From positions 620,001-684,000 of the forward strand of contig JAWKIQ010000001.1 in assembly GCA_041394185.1 (NCBI GenBank): a stretch of DNA of 64,000 bases, read 5' to 3'. This DNA comes from Acidimicrobiales bacterium. Its GTDB lineage: Bacteria > Actinomycetota > Acidimicrobiia > Acidimicrobiales > Poriferisodalaceae. A model generated the notes under the pieces. That model saw only the letters and a program-made list of their open reading frames with translations, was not told the origin of the DNA and ran no database searches. Positions 52,129 through 59,882 of the stretch are shown piece after piece. The stretch's first letter is position 1, and each line of letters begins with the position of its first letter. Position numbers and translations under genes: made by a program.

Positions 52129-53865
52129 TCATCCGTGTACGTACGACCCAGGCGCAGCGATACCCGCGGGATGAGTCTGGCTGCCGAGCTCGGTCGGGGA
52201 TGCCTTGTGTTCACCAGAGCGGCTCGAAAGCCATTGGGTCCAATGGTCCCACCAGCTGCCCGAGTGCTCGGTCGACTGATCGAGCCAGTCCTGAGCGGTT
52301 TGTCCACCGCCCGCGCCGACGATTGCATCGCCGGTGCGGAAGCTGCCCTTCGGGTTGCCCGACGGGTTGACCAGCGCCTGGATGTGACCCTGCGAGCTCA
52401 GTACGAACTCCGAGGTGCCCCCCAGTGCGTTGACGGTTGCGAAACACCCCGTCCACGGTGTGATGTGGTCGGTGACCGCACCCACGACGAACGAATCGCA
52501 TTGGATGCTCGACAGGTCTACAGGGGTGTCGAGCACGGTGATGTGACCGGCCTTCAGCAAGCCGTTCGTGCCCGCGATCTGCAGGAAGTCAGAGTGCAAT
52601 CCGGCGGGAAGGTTCGTGGCGTCGACGTTCCAGCTGAGCACGTCGAACGCAGGTGGGTTCTTGCCGGTGAGGTAGTTGTTGACCCAGTAGTTCCAGACCA
52701 GGTCATTCGGGCGCAGCCATGCGAACACTCGGCCGAGGTCACCACCGTCCAGCACGCCCTTGCGCTGGCTTCGACGCCTGGCCGCGCCCAGCACCGGGCC
52801 CGAGATCATCGAACCGATCATCGAGGGCTCTTCCCAGTCGAGGATCGTCACCAGATAGCTGACCGAGTTCACTCGCTTGTCGCCTACGGCGGCCAGGTGG
52901 CCGAGCAGGGCCGAGGCGGTGATGCCGCCGGCGCAGACGCCGAGCAGGTTCAGGTCGTCGGCGCCGGTGACCTCGAGAGCCGCGTCCATCGCCTCGAGTG
53001 TTGCTGCCACATAGGTGTCGAGGTTCCAGTCGCGATGTTCGGGGCCGACATTGCGCCAGCTCACCATCAGCACCTGGTGCCCGTTCGATACCAGGTGCTC
53101 GACCAGGCTCCGGCCGGGGGCGAGGTCGAGGATGTAGTACTTGTTGATCTGCGGCGGCATCACGAACACGGGCCGTTCGAAGACCGTTTCGGTGGTGGGC
53201 GTGTACTGGATCAGCTCGAGTACCGCATTCGAATAGACGACGGCACCTGGCGTGCAAGCCACGGTGTCGCCCGGCGTGAACGGTCGGGTGTCGACCATCG
53301 AGGGCATCGCACCGTTGTGCAGGACGTCGTGTAGGGCGTGGCGCGCCCCGTCGACGAGGCTGCGTCCTTTGGTTCGGCGGGCCTCTTCCAAGGCAGCCGG
53401 GTTGCCGAGAAGCTGGTTGGTCGGAGCAGACGCCGACAGCATCAGGTCTGCCAGGTACCTCGATCGAATCTGGCTCTTGGGATCGAGATCGAGACCGTCG
53501 ATGAGTTCGCCAGTCTTGCGTTCGGCCAGGGTCTGAGCCTGAGCGAGCCGCTTGTATACGGGGTTGGTGGTGAAGGCTTCGTGAGCGAAGCGACGGTCCT
53601 TGGCGCCGGCTGCGATCTCGGACGTCCCGGCGACGATCTTTGCGCCCTCGACCGCGGTGTCTACGAAGTGCCGTGTCAGCACCTGTGGCTGGGTTATCAA
53701 CGAACTCGCGAACCGGCCGACGGCTGCAGCTGCCTGCTTTGGTGACAGGGCGGCTGGGATAGACGAGGTGAGGGCTTCGACAGTGGCCTCGACGATGGCC
53801 AGGTCTTCCTGAATCGGGTCGGTTGTGGCAGTCGCCGATGTGGCAGCGTCGGTCTTGACAGTCAT
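52129..53865 (-). CDS. phaC: Poly(3-hydroxyalkanoate) synthase
   Basis: A 578-residue PHA synthase. The lipase-like box is GVCAGG with the catalytic Cys311; the partner Asp is in the NVDATNLP/CDSFVVGAVTDHITPW region and the His in SSQGHIQALVNP. The N-terminal half contains TPNxx-style residues replaced by TPTTETVFERPVFVMPPQIN and YYILDLAPGRSLVEHLV. Polymerises 3-hydroxyacyl-CoA into granules in the cytoplasm. ATG at 53865 chosen; an upstream ATG would reach into the operator region. Divergent from a TetR regulator, with an 18-bp palindrome between them. Confidence 0.93.
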   Translation of the reverse strand: MTVKTDAATSATATTDPIQEDLAIVEATVEALTSSIPAALSPKQAAAAVGRFASSLITQPQVLTRHFVDTAVEGAKIVAGTSEIAAGAKDRRFAHEAFTTNPVYKRLAQAQTLAERKTGELIDGLDLDPKSQIRSRYLADLMLSASAPTNQLLGNPAALEEARRTKGRSLVDGARHALHDVLHNGAMPSMVDTRPFTPGDTVACTPGAVVYSNAVLELIQYTPTTETVFERPVFVMPPQINKYYILDLAPGRSLVEHLVSNGHQVLMVSWRNVGPEHRDWNLDTYVAATLEAMDAALEVTGADDLNLLGVCAGGITASALLGHLAAVGDKRVNSVSYLVTILDWEEPSMIGSMISGPVLGAARRRSQRKGVLDGGDLGRVFAWLRPNDLVWNYWVNNYLTGKNPPAFDVLSWNVDATNLPAGLHSDFLQIAGTNGLLKAGHITVLDTPVDLSSIQCDSFVVGAVTDHITPWTGCFATVNALGGTSEFVLSSQGHIQALVNPSGNPKGSFRTGDAIVGAGGGQTAQDWLDQSTEHSGSWWDHWTQWLSSRSGEHKASPTELGSQTHPAGIAAPGSYVHG

Positions 53866-53898
53866 GTGGGTCTCCGGGCGTAGCAAATCTGGAGATGA

Positions 53899-53916
53899 GT
53901 CTATAAAATTAGAGAC
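53899..53916. promoter_or_regulatory. Candidate TetR operator/promoter between phaC and the regulator
   Basis: GTCTATAAAATTAGAGAC is an imperfect palindrome (7 of 9 pairs) in an AT-rich patch 34-51 bp upstream of the phaC start. It includes a TATAAA-like -10 element. A related CTAGAGAT half-site follows at about 53928. This is the size and place expected for a TetR-family operator. Confidence 0.5.
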
Positions 53917-53987
53917 CATCGTCAACCTAGAGATCGGTGACTTGTGTCATCTTCAATAGCGATGGTTCGTGGTGAAGGCTTGAGCAG

Positions 53988-54626
53988 ATGAGTGGAACCT
54001 CTTCGACAACGACTGGTTATCCCCGCAAACGGGCGCGCACCCGCCGTCAGCTGCTCGAAGCCGGCTCGTCTGTGTTGGCCGAACGAGGCCCCGACGGAGC
54101 CACGGTCGGAGCCATTGCCGCCGCGGCCGGCGTCACGCCGGCCACGTTCTACAACCACTTCTCGTCGTTGAACGAGCTCGTCGAGTCCGTTGTCGCCGAG
54201 CTGGCAGTAGGGGTCGAGATCGGGCGCGACACCCTTGCAGCCGTAGAGAACGACCCGGCCGCGCGGGTGGTGATCGGCACCGAGCAGCTCCTGGATCTCG
54301 CAGTTGTCGACCCGATTGCGGCGAACGCGTTCGTGAATCTGCTCGCGTCGGTACCCGGGCTTCGTTCGAGGGTACGGGGCATCGTCATCCAGGCCGTCAC
54401 CGACGGCATCGACAGCGGCCGGTTTCGTCAGCGCTCTGCGTCGGTTACCGCCGACGCGCTTCTCGGCGCGGTGGTGCAGTGGATTCGCAGCGCACTGGCC
54501 GGCGACCCCTCGCAGCCTCGCCAGGAGCAACTGGCGATCGCGCTGCAGATCGTCGGACTCGACGATAGAGAGATCGCCCCCCTGATCGACGCCGCATCGT
54601 CGGCGCGCACCGGGGTCGGAGCTTGA
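53988..54626 (+). CDS. TetR-family transcriptional regulator
   Basis: A 212-residue TetR regulator: RTRRQLLEAGSSVLAERGPD, the recognition helix region VGAIAAAAGVTPATFYNHFS, and a helical ligand-binding domain. Divergent position and the palindrome between the two genes suggest that it represses phaC-phaZ and itself in response to an acyl-CoA or PHA intermediate; this is inference. It is followed 54 bp later by an aldehyde dehydrogenase. Confidence 0.9.
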   Translation: MSGTSSTTTGYPRKRARTRRQLLEAGSSVLAERGPDGATVGAIAAAAGVTPATFYNHFSSLNELVESVVAELAVGVEIGRDTLAAVENDPAARVVIGTEQLLDLAVVDPIAANAFVNLLASVPGLRSRVRGIVIQAVTDGIDSGRFRQRSASVTADALLGAVVQWIRSALAGDPSQPRQEQLAIALQIVGLDDREIAPLIDAASSARTGVGA

Positions 54627-54680
54627 GCAACCCGCCTGCGGCGTTCGATGCCTCGGTGGGCCCCGGGTACTTTTGGCGGG

Positions 54681-56153
54681 GTGCAGACATACGACCTCTT
54701 CATCGACGGGCAGTTCGTGGCGCCCGCTTCGGGCGAATACATCGACTCGGACAATCCATACACGGGCGAGATCTGGGCCCGGGTGGCCAGGGGAACCGCC
54801 GCCGATGTCGATGCCGCCGCAGCTGCAGCCAAGGCGGCTTCAGTCGGGTGGGCGGCCACAACTCCTACCCAGCGCGGACGCCTGCTGTACAAGCTCGCCG
54901 ACCTGATCGAACGCGACGCCCAGCGCCTGGGCGAGGTCGAGGTGCGCGACAACGGCAAGCTGATCGCAGAGATGGCCGGCCAGACCATGGCCACGGCGGG
55001 CTGGTATCGCTATTACGCGGGACTGGCGGACAAGGTCGAGGGCTCGGTGATCCCTCTGGACCGCCCCGGGGTCCTGAACTACACCAAACACGAGCCGCTG
55101 GGTGTCGTGGGCCTGATAACCGCATGGAACTCGCCGTTGTTGTTGCTGTCGTGGAAGCTTCCGGCAGCTTTGGCGGCGGGCAACACCGCCGTCATCAAGC
55201 CGTCTGAGTTCACTTCGGCCTCGACGCTCGAGTTCGTGAAGCTGTTCGAAGAGGCCGGGTTCCCGCCGGGCGTCGTGAACGTGGTCACCGGCTTCGGGCA
55301 CGAGGCCGGCCAGGCCATGATCGATCATCCCGACATCGTCAAGATCGCCTTCACGGGATCGGACGGCACCGGGCAGCGGATATATGAGTCGGCGGCCAAG
55401 CACCTGAAGAAGGTGACGCTCGAGCTGGGCGGCAAGTCGCCCAACATCGTGTTCGACGATGCCGAACTGGAAGCGGCCGTGATGGGGGTCATTTCCGGGA
55501 TCTTCGCCGCCACCGGCCAGACCTGCATCGCCGGTTCGCGGGCCCTGGTGCAGCGCTCTGTGCACGACGCCTTCGTCGAGCGCCTGGTCGAGGTGGCATC
55601 GTCGGCGGTCATCGGCGACCCAATGTCGTACGACACCCACGTGGGCCCCGTCACCACCGAACCGCAGTTTCAGAAGGTCCTCGACTACATCCGCATCGCC
55701 CAGGAGGGCGGCGCCACGTGTGTGCTCGGCGGCGACCGCTATACCGGGCCAGGCTCGTCTGGCACCCGCTTCGTCCAGCCGACCATATTCACCAACGTCT
55801 CCAACGACATGCGCATAGCCCAGGAAGAGGTGTTCGGGCCCGTGTTGTCGATCATCGGCTTCGACACCGAAGAAGAGGCCATCGAGATAGCAAACGACGT
55901 CAACTTCGGACTCGCAGCAGGCGTGTGGACCCAGAACATCGGTAGGGCCGTGCGCGTCGCCGACGCGGTGAAGGCAGGCACCGTGTGGGTGAACACCTAC
56001 AGAGCGGTGTCGTTCAACTCGCCGTTCGGCGGATACAAGCGCAGTGGCCTGGGCCGCGAGAGCGGCATCGAGGGAATCAAGGAGTACCTGCAGACCAAGT
56101 CGGTCTGGATCGCGCAGGATTCGTCGGTCGCGAACCCGTTCATCATGCGTTAG
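54681..56153 (+). CDS. NAD(P)-dependent aldehyde dehydrogenase
   Basis: A 490-residue aldehyde dehydrogenase: GLITAWNSPLLLLSWKLPAA, KPSEFTSAST, FTGSDGTGQRI, the catalytic Glu in TLELGGKSPNIVF, the catalytic Cys in TGQTCIAGSRAL and EEVFGPVLSIIGF. Full family length. The GTG at 54681 gives the usual short N terminus before YDLFIDGQ. Oxidises an aldehyde to the acid; substrate unknown. A GC hairpin starts right after the stop. Confidence 0.93.
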   Translation: MQTYDLFIDGQFVAPASGEYIDSDNPYTGEIWARVARGTAADVDAAAAAAKAASVGWAATTPTQRGRLLYKLADLIERDAQRLGEVEVRDNGKLIAEMAGQTMATAGWYRYYAGLADKVEGSVIPLDRPGVLNYTKHEPLGVVGLITAWNSPLLLLSWKLPAALAAGNTAVIKPSEFTSASTLEFVKLFEEAGFPPGVVNVVTGFGHEAGQAMIDHPDIVKIAFTGSDGTGQRIYESAAKHLKKVTLELGGKSPNIVFDDAELEAAVMGVISGIFAATGQTCIAGSRALVQRSVHDAFVERLVEVASSAVIGDPMSYDTHVGPVTTEPQFQKVLDYIRIAQEGGATCVLGGDRYTGPGSSGTRFVQPTIFTNVSNDMRIAQEEVFGPVLSIIGFDTEEEAIEIANDVNFGLAAGVWTQNIGRAVRVADAVKAGTVWVNTYRAVSFNSPFGGYKRSGLGRESGIEGIKEYLQTKSVWIAQDSSVANPFIMR

Positions 56154-56168
56154 GCGCCCGAGCGGCGC
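56154..56168. terminator. GC hairpin after the aldehyde dehydrogenase
   Basis: GCGCC-CGAGC-GGCGC forms a 5-bp stem starting one base after the TAG, between convergent genes. No U tract. Confidence 0.4.
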
Positions 56169-56180
56169 AGCGCTGACTGG

Positions 56181-56474
56181 CTAGTCGACGCCGGGCACGA
56201 TGCGCAGGTCTCTGGTGACCCCGTCGCCCAGGGCCTGCAGAGCGGCCTGGTAGCCGGGGCTGTCGTGGCAGGCTTCGGCGGCTTCGACCGAGTCGAACTC
56301 GATAAGAACGGTGCGCTGCATCAGCCCGGCTTCGTAGGCCCGCACGGCCTCGGACCGGGCCAGGAACCGGCCGCCGGCCTTGGCGATCGCCGGACCGGCG
56401 AGCTTGGCATACTCGGCGAGCTTCTGCGGGTCGTGTACTTCGTGGTACGCACTTATCCAATAGGCCTTGGTCAT
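56181..56474 (-). CDS. DUF1330 protein
   Basis: A 97-residue DUF1330 protein (dimeric alpha-beta barrel fold): KAYWISAYHEVHDPQKLAEY, KAGGRFLARSEAVRAYEAG, RTVLIEFDSVEAAEACHDSP and YQAALQALGDG. Exact family length from the ATG at 56474. Function of the family is unknown; it is a single gene, divergent from the nitroreductase with 36 bp between them. Confidence 0.88.
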   Translation of the reverse strand: MTKAYWISAYHEVHDPQKLAEYAKLAGPAIAKAGGRFLARSEAVRAYEAGLMQRTVLIEFDSVEAAEACHDSPGYQAALQALGDGVTRDLRIVPGVD

Positions 56475-56510
56475 AGCAGAACAGTGCCACACCACAACTA
56501 GTGTCGTGAG

Positions 56511-57245
56511 ATGGATGTCATCTCACTGCTGAAGTCGCACAGGTCGATTCGCAAGTTCACGGACGAGCCCGTCTCCGACGAGATGGTGGCAGACATCATC
56601 TCTGCCGGGCTCTCTGCTGCCACGTCCTCGAACCTGCAGGGCACCACGGTGATCAGGGTGCGCGATCCACAAACCCGCGCTGCCATCGCCGAAGTCGCCG
56701 GCGGGCAGGCCTATGTCGAGACGGCCGGTGCGTTCTTCGTGTGGTGCGCTGATCTGCACCGGTCGGCGGTGGCGTGCGAGATGGCGGGCGGCGACTTTCA
56801 TCCCGGCGTCACCGAGCATTTCATCATCGCAACCGTCGACTGCGCCCTTGCCGCCCAGAATGCCGTCGTCGCCGCCGAGTCCTTGGGGCTGGGCATCTGC
56901 TACATCGGCGGCATCCGCAACGACCCGGCAAAGGTCACCGAACTGCTCGAGCTGCCCCAGCAGGTGTATCCACTGTTCGGGCTCTGCATCGGCTGGCCAG
57001 ACCAGGATCCTGCCCTCAAGCCCAGGCTGCCTCTGTCGGTGACGCTGAAGGAAGAGCGCTACGACGAATCGGCCGACAGGGAGGGAATCGAGGCCTACGA
57101 CGAGCAGATGCGGGCCTATTACCTCGAGCGCACAGGCGGCAAGCTCGACCGGGTGTGGAGTGCCGACATGTCGGCTCTGCTGGGTAAGGAGAGCCGCCCG
57201 CACATGCGCGGCTTCCTCGAAGGTCAGGGCCTCAACACCCACTGA
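56511..57245 (+). CDS. NfsA-like flavin nitroreductase
   Basis: A 244-residue FMN-dependent oxidoreductase of the NfsA/FRP type: LLKSHRSIRKFTDEPV, SAGLSAATSSNLQGTTVIRV (FMN phosphate contacts), AESLGLGICYIGGIRNDPA and LFGLCIGWPDQDPALKPRLP. Such enzymes reduce nitro compounds, quinones or flavins with NADPH. Single gene. Confidence 0.92.
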   Translation: MDVISLLKSHRSIRKFTDEPVSDEMVADIISAGLSAATSSNLQGTTVIRVRDPQTRAAIAEVAGGQAYVETAGAFFVWCADLHRSAVACEMAGGDFHPGVTEHFIIATVDCALAAQNAVVAAESLGLGICYIGGIRNDPAKVTELLELPQQVYPLFGLCIGWPDQDPALKPRLPLSVTLKEERYDESADREGIEAYDEQMRAYYLERTGGKLDRVWSADMSALLGKESRPHMRGFLEGQGLNTH

Positions 57246-57306
57246 TTCGCCAGTCGTTTTCGTTACCTCTCCTCACATCTGGGTCCGCTCGTTCCGATCG
57301 GAACCC

Positions 57307-59682
57307 ATGTCCCGATTGCGCCGTCACGGTGGAACGCTGACCGCGCTCGCCGTCTTGTGCGCGCCATTGCTGGCCTCGGCGCTTGTCGTTTTGTGGCGAG
57401 CAGATGCGGTCGCAGCCGAGCGAGACGCTTCGATCGCCTCGGCCGAGCAGTACTTCTTGGGCGTGGTGGACGGCCTCGAACAAGAGGTCAGAGACACCGG
57501 CGACCGGGTGGTGTTTGTCATGCGTGCCGTCGAGGTTGCAGCCCCCGATCCGGGCGACAGCGAAGCTCTCGACCAGGCGACGCGCCGCTTCGGGGCCGAG
57601 GACTTCCAGGGGTTCACGGGTGCGGTCGCGATGGTGGACGGTGCTGCAACATCGTATTCCGGGTCGATCGATCCGGGCCTGGCCGATGTGGTCGCAGCGG
57701 TGGTGCCAGAGGGCGACGACGGGCCAACGGTCGATCAGGCGAGCGCCTATTCGGTCTTCGACGCCGACGGCAACACCTATCTGGCGATAGCGATGATGAC
57801 AGACGAGCGCCACGGGTTGGCGTTTGTGTTCGACCCCGACCAGTTCATGATCGGAGCGTCACAAGCGGGCGATCCGATCGTCGCCAGCCTGTCGCTGTCG
57901 GCGATCAATCCTGACGTGACGCGCGTGTTCGGTGGCGCAGACGACGCGCCCGCCGACCTTCGGTCGCAGGCGAGCCTGTTGCTGGGCAGCGCAGAGCAGG
58001 CCCGGTTTGCCGCGACGCGCCATCTGAGCCTGTTCGGCCGGTCGTGGCGCCTCGCCGTCACGTCGGGCGAGGGCTTCTTCCGAATCCCGAATAGCCGCGA
58101 AGCTGTTTCGGTTGCCGTGCTCGGCGCGGTGCTGAGCCTGGGCCTGTTCGTCTTCACCAGGCGAATCATCCTCGGGCGCGAGGTGGCGAGGCGAGAGGCA
58201 CTGACACAGACGGCCCGCTTTGCGATCGGGTTCGAGGGGTCGCCGATAGGTGTTCTGGAGGTAGACCCAGACTTCGTCGTCACCGCGGCCAACGCGGCCG
58301 CCCTGGGACTGTTCGGCGGAATGGACGAGCACCAGGTGGTGGGCAACAGCATCCTCGACCGCTTCACCGGTGAGTCTGCCAACGACGCCGAGGCGCTGCT
58401 GTCCAGCCCCAGAACCGACGACGTGACAGCACCAGATCTGAGGGTTGCCACAGCAGATGGCTCTGAGCGCTGGGTGCAGCTGACCTCGAGTTCGATAACG
58501 GGCGGGGATGGCGTTGTGGGCATCCTCGTTCAGTTGGTCGATGTCACCGAGCAGCGGGCAGCGCGCACCGAGTTGACCCATATGGCACTGCACGACGAGT
58601 TGACCCAGCTGCCGAATCGAACGCTGATGACCGACCGCCTCGAGCGCGCATTGGTGCGCAGTGCTCGAACCCGATCGATGACGGCGCTGATGTTCATAGA
58701 CGTCGACCTGTTCAAGGAGATCAACGACACCCTGGGCCACGCTGCGGGCGACCTGGTGCTGGTCGAGCTGGCCGACCGGATGGCCAGTGTGCTGAGGGCC
58801 AACGACACCATCACCCGCTTCGGAGGCGACGAGTTCGTGGTTCTGTGCGAAGACGTGTCGAGTCGCGAGATGGCGTCTGAGATCGCCGAGCGCGTGAGGC
58901 GTGTGGTGGCGGTGCCGATTCCGTTCGACGACAAGGAACTGAACGTCTCGGCTTCTATCGGCCTGGCGATCGCCGAACCCGGCGACGACGCCGAGGCCGT
59001 TCTGCGCGATGCCGACATAGCGATGTACCAGGCCAAGGGCGCAGGCCGTGGCCAGGTGGTGCCGTTCGAGCAGCGGATGCGCGAGGAGCTGGTCACGAGG
59101 CTCGAGAAGGAACGACACCTCAAGGTGGCCCTGGAGCTGGACCAATTCGAGCTGTACTACCAGCCGATCGTCTCGCTGAGGCCCCTGGGGATTGTCGGCT
59201 TCGAGGCTCTGATCCGCTGGAACCATCCCGAATACGGAACCGTCGCCCCCGACGAGTTCCTGGGCCTGGCCGAGCGGCTGGGTCTGATGCCCCGCATCGA
59301 CAGGTTCGTACTGAGGGCCGGCGCATCACAGGCCGCCCAGTGGTCGAGGGCAGTAGGGCGCCCCATCGGTGTGGCCGTGAACGCCAGCGCACCGACGATC
59401 GCCGACGACGCCTACCTGGTCGAGGTCGAGGAGGCCATCGCAAGCAATGGTTTGGCGCGTGGGCAGTTGACGGTGGAGATGACCGAGCAGCACTTCGTGG
59501 GGGTGAAGGAGGCCGACCGTGTGGTGCCTGCGATCCGCCGCCTGGGCGCACGGATCGCCATCGACGATTTCGGCACCGGGCACTCGTCGTTTGCCCAGGT
59601 GGCAGCCATCCCCTTCGACGTGTTGAAACTCGACCGATCGCTGGTCACTGCGAGCGACACCGAAAAGGAGGCCAGATCATGA
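57307..59682 (+). CDS. Membrane PAS-GGDEF-EAL cyclic-di-GMP protein, EAL domain cut by a frame change
   Basis: 791 residues as read. One N-terminal membrane segment (LTALAVLCAPLLASALVVLW), an extracytoplasmic CHASE-like sensor up to ~265, a second membrane segment (AVSVAVLGAVLSLGLFVFT), a PAS domain at ~300-420, GGDEF with intact motif at 506-510 and an I-site RAND five residues before it, then EAL with EAL at 633-635 (FEALIRWNHP) and IDDFGTGHSS. The frame stops within EAL just after VLKLDRSLV. The missing last part (MARALGVSTVAEGV, QGYLFGRP) follows at once in the next frame. Diguanylate cyclase activity looks intact; the phosphodiesterase is complete only if both parts are joined. Adding one A to an A4 run at 59663-59666 restores one 858-residue protein. 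Confidence 0.88.
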   Translation: MSRLRRHGGTLTALAVLCAPLLASALVVLWRADAVAAERDASIASAEQYFLGVVDGLEQEVRDTGDRVVFVMRAVEVAAPDPGDSEALDQATRRFGAEDFQGFTGAVAMVDGAATSYSGSIDPGLADVVAAVVPEGDDGPTVDQASAYSVFDADGNTYLAIAMMTDERHGLAFVFDPDQFMIGASQAGDPIVASLSLSAINPDVTRVFGGADDAPADLRSQASLLLGSAEQARFAATRHLSLFGRSWRLAVTSGEGFFRIPNSREAVSVAVLGAVLSLGLFVFTRRIILGREVARREALTQTARFAIGFEGSPIGVLEVDPDFVVTAANAAALGLFGGMDEHQVVGNSILDRFTGESANDAEALLSSPRTDDVTAPDLRVATADGSERWVQLTSSSITGGDGVVGILVQLVDVTEQRAARTELTHMALHDELTQLPNRTLMTDRLERALVRSARTRSMTALMFIDVDLFKEINDTLGHAAGDLVLVELADRMASVLRANDTITRFGGDEFVVLCEDVSSREMASEIAERVRRVVAVPIPFDDKELNVSASIGLAIAEPGDDAEAVLRDADIAMYQAKGAGRGQVVPFEQRMREELVTRLEKERHLKVALELDQFELYYQPIVSLRPLGIVGFEALIRWNHPEYGTVAPDEFLGLAERLGLMPRIDRFVLRAGASQAAQWSRAVGRPIGVAVNASAPTIADDAYLVEVEEAIASNGLARGQLTVEMTEQHFVGVKEADRVVPAIRRLGARIAIDDFGTGHSSFAQVAAIPFDVLKLDRSLVTASDTEKEARS

Positions 59683-59882
59683 GAACGCTCGTGCAGATGG
59701 CCAGGGCGCTGGGTGTCAGCACCGTGGCCGAAGGTGTTGCCGACAGGGCGACGCTCGAGCGCATCCGTCCATTCGGCCCCGATTGTGTTCAGGGTTACCT
59801 GTTCGGGCGGCCGGCCAACGCGGTCGAGTCGAACGTGCTCGTGTCGCGGATGGAGCGGGCCAGCACTCGCGGTGCGGTCTGA
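59679..59882 (+). CDS. C-terminal end of the EAL domain as a separate 67-residue reading frame
   Basis: Encodes the last part of an EAL domain (LVQMARALGVSTVAEGV, RATLERIRPFGPDCVQGYLF). Its ATG overlaps the stop of the upstream gene (ATGA), and a perfect AGGAGG sits 7 nt before it, so it could be translated by coupling as a separate peptide. The same bases would be fused to the upstream EAL if one A were added to the neighbouring A run. By itself it lacks the catalytic EAL motif. Confidence 0.6.
   Translation: MRTLVQMARALGVSTVAEGVADRATLERIRPFGPDCVQGYLFGRPANAVESNVLVSRMERASTRGAV

Noticed and set aside
59660..59690. Programmed -1 frameshifting to join the two EAL pieces
   Set aside because: The A4 run gives no proper XXXYYYZ heptamer (the P-site codon GAA would have to re-pair with CGA), and the Shine-Dalgarno overlaps the slip site instead of lying about 10 nt upstream as in dnaX. 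Coupling or a one-base indel explains it better.
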